NCBI GenBank assembly: GCA_035296325.1
Contig: DATHBD010000014.1
Span: 1 to 64,000, forward strand
Length of the DNA stretch: 64,000 nucleotides
Origin: DATHBD01 sp035296325
GTDB taxonomy: Bacteria > Actinomycetota > Actinomycetes > Mycobacteriales > Micromonosporaceae
Direction of reading: 5' to 3'
The notes beneath the pieces are model-generated. The model was not told where the DNA came from and did not search any database. It was given only the letters and a program-made list of their open reading frames with translations. Below, piece after piece: positions 19,217 through 27,600 of the stretch. Position 1 is the first letter of the stretch. Each line of letters starts with the position of its first letter. A program made the translations under genes and the position numbers.

Positions 19217-19690
19217 GCTCGTGGGCTCAACGAGCGGTCGCCAAACGCAAATGGCGTGACGAACCTCTTCGGATCCGCCTAGGGCGGGCGACGCAGCCAC
19301 CCTGACTCGCCTTCGACACGTTGTCGGGGACAATTCCGGCACCGCCCCGGTAGGTGCCTCGATGGAACCCACGCCCGCGGTCGCCACCCCGAGGGCGGCC
19401 GGGTCCGCGGTCGGGCACCCGACCGCGGACCCGGCACCTGCCGCTGTCGCTCCCGGGTCGCTGCCCACGGTCAGTACCCCCGGCGCTGACCGGCACCCAT
19501 GCCTCGGCTCGGGCAGCAACGTCGCGACCTTGGAGGATCTGGCACCAATATTGGTGCCTAGAGTTCCAAGATCTCAGCACGGGTTCCCGAGTCGCGACGC
19601 CAACGACTGGCACTATGTCCGCTCGCCTGATTCGCGGTGGCCCGTGCTGGACCGGCGCGGGCGGATGCCCGGATGCCGGGTCCCGGGCCG
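19217..19690. repeat. intergenic tandem duplication, copy B
   Basis: Second copy of the unit, in the same orientation and about 110 bases longer because of an insert rich in GCGGTCGGG/CCGACCGCG inverted repeats near 19395-19430. Its right end overlaps the 3' end of the TadE-like gene, which supplies that gene's last 40 or so codons. Copy A carries the matching decayed tail. Confidence 0.75.
19526..19571. terminator. palindromic hairpin of copy B
   Basis: A nine-base perfect inner stem (GGCACCAAT/ATTGGTGCC) and an outer CTTGGA/TCCAAG stem are separated by a six-base internal loop. It is the counterpart of the copy A palindrome and overlaps the end of the TadE-like gene. Confidence 0.55.
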
Positions 19691-19989
19691 GACCTGGCCA
19701 CCTCCGCGGTGACGGTGAGGTCCAGGCCGACCAGCCGGCAGCCCACCATCCGGGCGGCATTGGCCGCCACGACACCGCCGGCCCTGGCACACGCGGCCTG
19801 CTCGCCGGCGATCGCGTCCCGCGCCCCGGCGAGCGCACCGAGATCGGCGGCCGCCTGGGCGCGGTGGCTCGCCACGAGGGAGCCGGCGGCCACCGCGAGC
19901 CCGCCGGCGAGGACGACCACGGCCAGCCCGACGCCGAGCAGCCAGATCGAGGCCGAGCCCCGATCGTCGCGTAGTAGCGGCACCGTCAC
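19558..19989 (-). CDS. TadE-like protein of the helicase/secretion neighbourhood
   Basis: A 143-residue small membrane protein, counterpart of Rv3654c. After a short basic lead (LLRDDRGSASIW) comes one membrane helix (LLGVGLAVVVLAGGLAVAAGSLV), followed by SHRAQAAADLGALAGA and a periplasmic segment with two cysteines. This is the pattern of pseudopilin-like TadE/TadG proteins. The GTG start overlaps the stop of the preceding tadE gene. The final 40 or so residues (after RASARAGPAR) are encoded by the right end of an intergenic repeat unit and look unlike normal family tails, so the original stop has probably been displaced. Confidence 0.8.
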   Translation of the reverse strand: MTVPLLRDDRGSASIWLLGVGLAVVVLAGGLAVAAGSLVASHRAQAAADLGALAGARDAIAGEQAACARAGGVVAANAARMVGCRLVGLDLTVTAEVARSGPGPGIRASARAGPARATANQASGHSASRWRRDSGTRAEILEL

Positions 19990-20498
19990 GGGGCACCGTC
20001 CGGGGGCACGGCCGCCTCCGGGATGACACCGGAGTCCGGTACCCCCTGCCAGCCCGGTGCTCCCGGCTCACCAGGCTCCCGCATCGCGACGGCGACCGCC
20101 CGGACCGGGAAACCGGGAAGCCGCCGGCCGAACGGGCGGACCGAGGCCTGCACCGACGCCCGGACCGTGTCGCCGGCGCCCTCCACCGTCACCACGGCAC
20201 CCGGCGGCGCGGCCAGCCGCCCAGCCGCCGCACCGTCACCACCGCGTGCCTCCGTGCGGGCCGCCTGGGCGGCGGCGTCCACGCACCGCAACTGGACGCC
20301 CACCGCTGCGACGCCGGTCAGCGCGGCCAGCAGCAGCAGGATGATCGCCGGGAGGGCCGCAGCGAGTTCCGCGGTGACGGAGCCCCGGTCCGCCGAGTCG
20401 CGGACAGCTTCGTGCGAGGGTTCCGGCCCGGCGTCGCCCGAGGGCTCCGGCTCGGCGTCGCCCGAGGGCTCCGGCTCGGCATCGCCCGGCGGGCTCAT
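19986..20498 (-). CDS. TadE family pseudopilin-like protein
   Basis: A 170-residue protein with one TadE domain. The hydrophilic N-terminus contains three tandem copies of an eight-residue GDA-x-PEPS unit. Then comes the TadE signature DRGSVTAELAAALPAIILLLL, with the conserved glutamate in the first third of the helix. A periplasmic domain with VQLRCVDAAAQAARTEARG follows. TadE-like proteins are minor pseudopilins of type IV-like Tad/Flp systems. The ATG overlaps the stop of the DUF4244 gene and its stop overlaps the next TadE-like gene, so all three are coupled. The N-terminal acidic repeat is unusual. Confidence 0.85.
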   Translation of the reverse strand: MSPPGDAEPEPSGDAEPEPSGDAGPEPSHEAVRDSADRGSVTAELAAALPAIILLLLAALTGVAAVGVQLRCVDAAAQAARTEARGGDGAAAGRLAAPPGAVVTVEGAGDTVRASVQASVRPFGRRLPGFPVRAVAVAMREPGEPGAPGWQGVPDSGVIPEAAVPPDGAP

Positions 20499-20662
20499 CC
20501 GAGTGCCCGCTCGAAGAGGGCCTCAAGGCCTTGCCGGACGGCGTCCGAGGTCACCACCTTGAACAACAGCCCGGCAAAGGCCACGGCGGCGAGGGTGCCG
20601 ACGGCGTACTCGGCGGTGTTCATTCCGGCGTCATCCCGCAGCCGATTCAGCAACGTTCGCAT
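20495..20662 (-). CDS. DUF4244 small pilin-like protein
   Basis: A 55-residue protein, counterpart of Rv3656c. The sequence around DDAGMNTAEYAVGTLAAVAFAG looks like a Flp-type prepilin: a basic leader, a Gly, then a mature start with Glu at +5 and Tyr at +6, and a hydrophobic helix. It may therefore be the main pilin of this Tad-like system; no TadV prepilin peptidase is encoded here. The ATG at 20662 is preceded by GGAG at an eight-base spacing. It lies 38 bases after tadC and overlaps the start of the next tadE gene. Confidence 0.85.
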   Translation of the reverse strand: MRTLLNRLRDDAGMNTAEYAVGTLAAVAFAGLLFKVVTSDAVRQGLEALFERALG

Positions 20663-20700
20663 GACGGTTACTCCATTTCTGCCGCCCAGCGGCGGCGCTA

Positions 20701-21303
20701 TCAGTAGGTGAGGACGTCTCCGAGCACGGCAATCACGACCGGCACGACGCCGGCCAGGAGGAAGGCAGGGAGAAAGCACATCCCGAGGGGCAGTACGGCC
20801 AGTACGCCGACGCGGCGGGCGGCCGCCTCGGCGGTCGTCTCGCGTTGGGCGCGCAACTCGTCGGCAAGGCGGTCCAGGGCGGGTGCCAGCGCGGTGCCCC
20901 GATCGGCACTGCGGACGGCGGCGCGGACCAGCCGTTCGGTGCCGGCGAGGTCGGCCAGCGCCGCCCACGCCTGCTCGGGTGGTACGCCGACCCGCAGCGC
21001 CCTCGCCACCCGCACGAGGCGTACGCCCACCGGGCCGCCCAGCGCCTCACCGACGCAGCCGGCGGCCCGATCCGGGGGTGCGCCCGTTCGGAGGGTGGCC
21101 GCGAGCAGGTCCGCCGCGATTGGCAGGTCCGCGGCCGCCCGGATCCGCTCACGGCGCAGTTGTGGGGGCTCCACGCGGGGCAGCGCCACGGCCAGCACGG
21201 CGGCGGTGACGATCCCGGCGCATGCACCGAACCAGTCCCCGAGCACGACCGCCACCGCGACCCCGCCGAGTGCGGCGAGGAGCCGGGCCCGTACGGCCGG
21301 CAC
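20701..21303 (-). CDS. type II/IV secretion system F-domain protein (TadC-like)
   Basis: A 200-residue integral membrane protein with a T2SSF domain, the platform component that couples the TadA ATPase to pilus assembly. Hydrophobic segments are near residues 8-40 and at the C-terminus (VGVLAVLPLGMCFLPAFLLAGVVPVVI). The cytosolic middle contains ADLLAATLRTGAPPDRA, typical of the GSPII_F fold. It starts with GTG directly after the tadB stop, with no gap, so translation is coupled. It is shorter than proteobacterial TadC, as in the mycobacterial Rv3657c/Rv3658c cluster. Confidence 0.85.
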   Translation of the reverse strand: MPAVRARLLAALGGVAVAVVLGDWFGACAGIVTAAVLAVALPRVEPPQLRRERIRAAADLPIAADLLAATLRTGAPPDRAAGCVGEALGGPVGVRLVRVARALRVGVPPEQAWAALADLAGTERLVRAAVRSADRGTALAPALDRLADELRAQRETTAEAAARRVGVLAVLPLGMCFLPAFLLAGVVPVVIAVLGDVLTY

Positions 21304-22020
21304 TCAACCCACCGCCCTGGACGCGCCGGACACCAGCCGGCTGGACCAGGCCAGCCCGGCGAGCTGCAGCAGCAGCGCCCCCAGCACGCAGGCCGCACCG
21401 ATCGGCGTGTGCAGCATGCTGTGGGCCGGGTCGACGCCGAGGCTGACGCCCAGCCCGATCCCGGCCAGCGGCAACGCCGCCAGCAGCCACGCGGTCGCCC
21501 GGGTGCCGGCCGTCTGGGCCTGTACCGACGCCCGCAGGCGCGCTCCTGCGCGCAGATCCACGTCGACCCGCTCGAGCAGGTCGGCGAGCGGCGCGCCGAG
21601 TTGCTCGCTGATCAGGCAGGCCGCGGCCACGCGGGAGTTCCCGGCGACGACCCGCAGCTCCTCCGCGACCGCCGACGGTGCCAGCCCGGCCCGCAGATCG
21701 GCAGCCAGGACGGCCACCGCCTCCACCACGGCGGATCGGGCCTGGTCCTGCCGTCGCCGCGTTCGGCGCCGCTGCCAGGCCAGGGCGCCCAGACCGGCGT
21801 AGGCAGCCGCGATGACGGCGGCCACCGGCCCGGCGCCGAGTGCGCCCGCGGTGCCGGCCAGGCCGGACGTCGCCACGGCCAGCGTGCGTGGGTGGGCGGC
21901 CAGCACGTCCGCCGTCCGGCGCAGCCCGGCGCGGAGCCGTGCGGCCGATCGGGCCGGGCCGCCGCCCGGGGTCTGCGACCCTCGGCTGATCCTGGCCAGC
22001 CGGCGGCGCGCGGAGCCCAT
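21304..22020 (-). CDS. type II/IV secretion system F-domain protein (TadB-like)
   Basis: A 238-residue membrane protein partnered with the next F-domain protein. A basic N-terminus is followed by two membrane helices (AVATSGLAGTAGALGAGPVAAVIAAAYAGLGALAW, given here as about residues 42-78). The cytosolic T2SSF domain follows (VEAVAVLAADLRAGLAPSA), and two C-terminal helices complete it. In Tad systems TadB and TadC form the inner-membrane platform. The ATG overlaps the tadA stop by one base (TGATG). Mycobacterial Rv3658c is the positional counterpart. Confidence 0.85.
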   Translation of the reverse strand: MGSARRRLARISRGSQTPGGGPARSAARLRAGLRRTADVLAAHPRTLAVATSGLAGTAGALGAGPVAAVIAAAYAGLGALAWQRRRTRRRQDQARSAVVEAVAVLAADLRAGLAPSAVAEELRVVAGNSRVAAACLISEQLGAPLADLLERVDVDLRAGARLRASVQAQTAGTRATAWLLAALPLAGIGLGVSLGVDPAHSMLHTPIGAACVLGALLLQLAGLAWSSRLVSGASRAVG

Positions 22021-23261
22021 CAGTGCTCCGTCTCCGCGGACGCGGTGAGGACGGCAGGCGCCGGGGCGCCGTGCCGGCTCAGCAGACCGGCCAACGCCGG
22101 ACCGGCCGGGCCGGGGCCGTACCCCCGCCGCCAGGCACGCGCAACGGACACCAGCCGCCCGTCCGGCCCGGGGCTGAGTACACAGATCTCGTCGACCACC
22201 CGGCCGGTCGCCACGCGGCGCAGGTGGATCACCACCCGCAGGGCCGCCGCGATCTGCGCGTGCAGGGCCTCCCTGGGCACGCCGCCGAGCAGGCCGAGCG
22301 CCTCCAACCGGGCCGGCACGTCGAATGCCGCGTTGGCGTGCACCGTCGCGGCCCCGCCCTCGTGGCCGGTGTTGAGCGCGCAGAGCAGATCCACCACCTC
22401 CGCCCCCCGGCACTCGCCGACGACCAACCGGTCAGGACGCATCCGGAGGGCCTGCCGGACCAGGTCGCGCAGCGTGATCTCGCCAGCACCCTCCACGTTG
22501 GCGGTCCGCGACTGCAGCGCCACCGCGTGCGGATGGTCGGGGCGCAGCTCGGCGGCGTCCTCCACGATCACGATGCGCTCGTCGGGCGGCACCAGCCCCA
22601 GCAGCGCGCCGAGGACGGTGGTCTTGCCGGAGCCGGTGCCGCCGCTCACCACGTACGGCAGGCGGGCCGCGACGACGGCGGCGAGCAGGTCGGCCACCCC
22701 GGGCGCCATGGTGCCCGCCGAGACCAGGTCGGCGAGCGTGAACGCGCGGCGGCGGAAGGTCCGCAGGGACAGGTACGGCCCGCCGGCCGCCACCGGGGCG
22801 AGCACCGCGTGCAGCCGGGTGCCGTCGGGGAGCTGGGCATCCACGTACGGGCTCGCCTCGTCGAGACGGCGGCCGGCCATCGCCGCGAGGCGTTGCGCCA
22901 GGCGGCGCATGTCGGCCGCATCGCCCAACGCGATCGGGACCGGCTGCAGCCCTGCGCCCCGGTCGATCCAGACCTGATCACCGTTGACCAGCACGTCGGT
23001 GACGGCCGGGTCGGCGATCAACGGCGTCAGCGGCCCCGCGCCGCCCAGCTCACCGGCGAGCTGCCCGGCAAGGCGCCGCAGGGTCGCTTCGCCGAGCACG
23101 GCCGACCCGCCATCGGCGCGGACGGCGGCGGCCACCGACACCGGCGTCGGGGCGGTGCCGTTCTCGACGAAGCGCTGCCGCACCCGCGCGGTCACCGCGT
23201 CCACCCCGGCGCGCTGATCGGGCTGCGGCGGGGAGCTGACCAGCCCACCGGTTGCGCTCAC
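22020..23261 (-). CDS. TadA family pilus assembly/secretion ATPase
   Basis: A 413-residue hexameric traffic ATPase of the VirB11/PulE class (counterpart of Rv3659c). The N-terminal domain contains LIADPAVTDVLVNGDQVWIDRG. The core has Walker A GGTGSGKTT, a His-box-like VALQSRTANVEG, Walker B-type RLVVGECRGAEV and the TVHANAA box near the C-terminal third. GTG at 23261 is used because it overlaps the stop of the ssd gene (GTGA), and the longer reading adds an unconserved Pro-rich tail. It should power the assembly of the small pilin-like proteins encoded downstream. Confidence 0.94.
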   Translation of the reverse strand: MSATGGLVSSPPQPDQRAGVDAVTARVRQRFVENGTAPTPVSVAAAVRADGGSAVLGEATLRRLAGQLAGELGGAGPLTPLIADPAVTDVLVNGDQVWIDRGAGLQPVPIALGDAADMRRLAQRLAAMAGRRLDEASPYVDAQLPDGTRLHAVLAPVAAGGPYLSLRTFRRRAFTLADLVSAGTMAPGVADLLAAVVAARLPYVVSGGTGSGKTTVLGALLGLVPPDERIVIVEDAAELRPDHPHAVALQSRTANVEGAGEITLRDLVRQALRMRPDRLVVGECRGAEVVDLLCALNTGHEGGAATVHANAAFDVPARLEALGLLGGVPREALHAQIAAALRVVIHLRRVATGRVVDEICVLSPGPDGRLVSVARAWRRGYGPGPAGPALAGLLSRHGAPAPAVLTASAETEH

Positions 23262-24388
23262 GCGGCCACCGCCTTCGCCGGCAGGCCGAGGTCGGTCAGC
23301 AGGCGCCGGCACAGCTCGGCGAGCGGGCCCCTGCCGGTGCCGGTGGGCGGCTCACCCCTTTCCAGGCCGCGGGCCAGCTCCGACTCGGGCCGCAGCGTGC
23401 CCACCAGAGGCAGGCCGAGCGCACGGGCGATCTCACGGGCCTTGAGTCGACCGGGCGCTGGGCCGCGAACCACAAGCGACAGGACGGTGGTGTGCGTCGC
23501 CGCGGCGGCGGCCACCCGGGCCGCGGCGGCGCAGGCACGCAGCTCGGCCGGCACGACGAGCAGGGCCAGGTCGGCCGCGGCCAGGGCCATGACGGCCGCG
23601 TCGTCGAGCCGGCGCGGCAGGTCCGCGACGACGAGTTCCCGGCCGCGCCGGCCGGCGTCCAGCGCAGCCGCCATCGCAGCCGCCGGCACGCCGAGCAGGT
23701 CACCGCGATCCCAGGACAGTACGGCCAGGTCGCCGCGTCGGGGCAGCGCGTCGACCAGGGCGGGCGGATGCACCGACCCGCTGGTCTGCGACAGCGCCGG
23801 CCAGCGCAGCCCGTCGACGTGCTCCCAGCCGAGCACGAGGTCCACCCCGCCACCGAGCGGATCCGCGTCCACCAGCAGCGCGCGCAGCCCGGATCGGGCG
23901 GCGGTCACCGACAGCCCCGCCGCGAGCACGCTCGCTCCGGCACCGCCCCGTCCGCCGAGCACGGCGACCACCCGGGCGGGGCGCTCCGCCCCGGCGCCGG
24001 CGGCTGCGCTGAGCCGGTCGACCAGCCACGGCTGCGCCGACGGCAGGAGCGCGATGTGCTCCGCTCCGATCAGGGGGGCACTGTGCTCCGCTCCGATCAG
24101 GTCCGCGCTGCCCCACGGCGGGTCGCCGGCGTGTTCCCGGCCGACCAGCACCACGCCGGCGCGATGCGGCAGACGGGCGCGCGCACAGGCGGCGGCCGCG
24201 TCGGCGTCGATCAGCACCAGCGGGGCAGCGGCGAAGCGTTGCCGGGCCGACGGGGGATCCGACGCCACGTCGACCTGGGCACCGGCGATCGCGGCGAGAT
24301 GCAGGAGATCGTCGAGGAGGTCGGCGTCTGCGGTGACGACCAGCGGCCGGGGCCGCGGGTCGGGCGGCTGGGCGGTGCGCGTTGCCAT
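23258..24388 (-). CDS. Ssd/CpaE-like septum site determining protein
   Basis: A 376-residue MinD/ParA-superfamily protein (counterpart of Rv3660c, Ssd), first gene of the Tad operon. The N-terminal receiver-like part is followed by a deviant Walker A, VLGGRGGAGASVLAAGL, in which the signature lysine is not in the usual place. The switch-like LLVDADPLGGGVDLVLG and DLPRRLDDAAV follow. In Tad systems CpaE localises the apparatus; in mycobacteria Ssd overproduction affects septation. A 20-base identical segment occurs twice at a 27-base period near 24055-24101, giving LIGAEH twice in frame. This may be a recent expansion. Confidence 0.88.
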   Translation of the reverse strand: MATRTAQPPDPRPRPLVVTADADLLDDLLHLAAIAGAQVDVASDPPSARQRFAAAPLVLIDADAAAACARARLPHRAGVVLVGREHAGDPPWGSADLIGAEHSAPLIGAEHIALLPSAQPWLVDRLSAAAGAGAERPARVVAVLGGRGGAGASVLAAGLSVTAARSGLRALLVDADPLGGGVDLVLGWEHVDGLRWPALSQTSGSVHPPALVDALPRRGDLAVLSWDRGDLLGVPAAAMAAALDAGRRGRELVVADLPRRLDDAAVMALAAADLALLVVPAELRACAAAARVAAAAATHTTVLSLVVRGPAPGRLKAREIARALGLPLVGTLRPESELARGLERGEPPTGTGRGPLAELCRRLLTDLGLPAKAVAA

Positions 24389-24550
24389 GCGGTACTCCCG
24401 GGTCGGTTGGCTGGAAGCCCGACCTTGCCGGATCGCCGCCGCACGGCGGGGGCGCTCGACGCCCGTTCTGTGGACAGTGCGGGCGTTGTGGACAACCCCG
24501 CACCATCGGAAGTGATCTGCTATCGCGCCGCACTACCCGCAGGCGTACGG

Positions 24551-24582
24551 CGGTGGCCGCCCCCCGAAGGAGGCGGCCACCG
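24551..24582 (-). terminator. GC-rich hairpin terminator
   Basis: Arms CGGTGGCCGCC (24551-24561) and GGCGGCCACCG (24572-24582) are perfectly complementary around a ten-base loop. The element lies 26 bases past the stop of the fibronectin III gene on the minus strand; no U-run follows. It separates that gene from the Tad operon. Confidence 0.75.
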
Positions 24583-24607
24583 TTTCGTGCTGTGCGGTGC
24601 TGCAGCG

Positions 24608-27600
24608 TCAGCTGCTGGAGCTGTACATCGTGTCGCTCTGGTTCACGAAGCCGGTGCCGACCAGGATCGGCGCCTCGGTGTACGGCATGGTCGCCGCACC
24701 CAGTACGTTCCTCCACACCCAGACCCGCCCGACAGAGTCGACGAGCGAGATCTCACTGCGGCCATCGCCGTCAACGTCAGCGAAGGTCGTGTGTCCCGGG
24801 ATGAACCACCGACCGATTTCCACGGCAGCGGCGGTGTACGGGAAGGAGTCGATGGACATGTCATCGTCGGCCGTGGTGTTCTCCCACGCCCACACCTTGT
24901 CCCAAGCCACGTTGATGATCTCAGCGCGCTTGTCGCCATCCAGGTCCGCGAACTGAAGCTGCATCGGGTTGAAGAACTTCCCGACCTCAGTCTTCGAGCC
25001 GGTGTACGGCGAGCCGGTCGTGGAGCCGCCCACGTTCTGCCATGCCCACACCGAGTCGTAGTGGATGTAGGTGATCTCGTCCAGGCCGTCACCGTTGAAG
25101 TCCGCGAAACGGACCGAGGTGGGATCGACGAAGTGCGTGCCGATCCGGTACCCGGTGTCGCCGTACGGCCGTCCGGTGGCGCTGGCGGCGCCGTTGTGGA
25201 AGGCCCACACGTCACCGTTCGCGGCGATGTAGATCAGTTCCTTCTTGTCATCACCGTCGATGTTGGCGAACCTGGTCCGAGCAGCCTCGAAGCCAGTGCC
25301 CACGGCCACCGGGTTTTGGGTGTACGGGCTGTTGCCGCCGGTCAGACCGTCGGTGTTGTGCCAGGCCCACACGGTGCCGTTCACGACGTAGGCGAGCTCG
25401 TCCATCTCGTCACTGTCCAACGGTGACGCGATGCCGGTCGGCGGCGTCGGGGTGACCACGCCACCCGGGATCGTGATCGGGTCGGACGCCTCGGACGTTT
25501 CGCCGAGGAAGTCCACGCCGTTCATCGCGGTGACCCGGAAGGAGTAGACACCGTCGGCCGGGTCCTCCGCGTAGGTGCAGGTCGGGATGGACGGACCGGC
25601 ACACGGGCCGTCTCCGGTGACCTCTACCCAGTCGGCGTCATCGATCTTGACCTCGACCATGTAGTACTCGATCTCGAGGTCGGCAGCGTCCGCCGGCGGG
25701 TCCCACTCGACCTGCAGCGAGCCGTCGTCGTTCAGCGAAGCTACCGGCTTGCCCGGCGTACCGGAATCCGCCGGCGGCTCGGTGGGGTCGGGATCGACGT
25801 AGTTCACGACGATCGGGTCCGACTCGGCGCTGGCCACACCCTCCGGTGCGAGCGTGTTCACGGCCTTCACGTGGAACGTGTAGTACCCGCCCTTGCTCAG
25901 ACCGGTGACGGTGCAGTGCGTGGTTGTCGGCTCGTTGCACTCGCCGACCGTGATCTCGTACGGCTCGCCGTCGCCGAGCGTGGCGTAGACGAGGTAGTGG
26001 TCGACCGGGTTGGCGTCCGTCGGTTCCGGGCCCCACTCGATCTTCACGTCGCGCTCGCCGGTGACCGTCAGGGTCGGCTTGTCGGGCGCGATCGGGTTGC
26101 CGATCGCGGTGGCCGACATGATCGGCGACCAGTCGCTCTCGACGTCGTCGGTCACGCCGGCAACACCGAAGAAGTACTCCTGGCCGGGCGTCAACCCGGT
26201 CACCGTGCATCCGGCCGGCACGGGGCCGTCCTCATCCTCGACACAGGTGCCCTCGTCGACGAGCACGTAGTCCCCGTCGAGCGTGGGGGAAACGTAGACC
26301 CGGTACGAGTCCGCGGCACCGGCGTCAGGCCCCTCGAAGACGAGCTCGAGGGATCCGATGTCATCCGGTGTCACGCTGATGATGGTCGGCGTGGAAACCG
26401 CGAGGACCGCGTCGGATACCGCCGAGGGCTCCTCGCCCACAGCGGTGTCGTTCACCGCCGTCACCCGGAACTCGTACGACACGCCCGGGTCCAGCCCGGT
26501 CATGGTGCACGTGGTCCCGGTGGGATTGATGCAGCTGTCTTCAGCGGCCGCGGCGCCCACCTTGTTGCCGGCTGCGTCGAGGCACGCGACTGCCGTGCCA
26601 CCCTGTGCGCCGACTCCACAGCCAACCGGGATCCAGTCGCCCCCGTCAGCTGAGTACTCGACCACGTAGTAGTCCACCGGGGTCGACGGTGTTTCCGCCG
26701 GCGCCGTCCAGGTCAGCTTGATCGCCTCGTCGCCCGCGACAACCGCGGTGAGGTCGGTCGGCTGGCCGGGACCGGTGATGACGTACGCCGCGGCGGATGC
26801 CGTGGACGGGTCGCTGTCACCGGCGGTGTTGACCGCGATGATCCGGACGCGGTACTGCTTGCCCGCTTCGAGTCCGGCGATGTAACACGGGCTGGCGTTG
26901 ACCACGCCGTCACAGGTGGTGTGCTCGTCGTCGGCCGAGACGGCGGCGAAATCGTCGTCGTCGGTCGAGTCGGTGATTTCCACCTTGTAGGAGGCGGCCG
27001 TGTTCGGATCGGCCGGCTCCCAGACGACCTTCAGCTTCAGGTCACCGTCGGCCGTGATGGTGGGCGTGCCGGGCGCCTCCGGGGTCGTGACGACCTCGTC
27101 GGTGCCGAAGGTGGTGCCGGCCGTGTTGGTGGCGGTCACCTTGAACGTGTAATCGGTGCCGACGGTCAGGCCGGTGATGTTGCACGGGCTGGTCGACGGC
27201 GCGGTGCACTCGCCGGTGGTGACGTCGGTGTAGGTTTCGCCGCCGTCACTGCTCATCGAGACCTTGTACGTCGCCGGTGCGGCGGACGTACCAACCTGCG
27301 GCCACGAGACGCGCACGGTGCCTTCACCGATGACCGTCGTGGTCACCACGGGGGTCACCGGCAGGCTCATCGCGGTCACCGGCGTCGAGGTTGCCGAGTA
27401 GGTGGTCCCCGCGTCGTTGGTGGCAGCGAGTACGAACTCGTATGACGTTCCGCCGGTCAGACCGGTGACGACACACGGGTTCGCGGGAACCGATGCACAC
27501 GCCTCGGTCCACTCGTCCCCGCCCACCTCGCGCTTCATGATCGCGTAGGTTCCGTTGGGGTTGCCGGGCGTCGCGGTCGGCGCGGTCCAGGAGACCGAAA

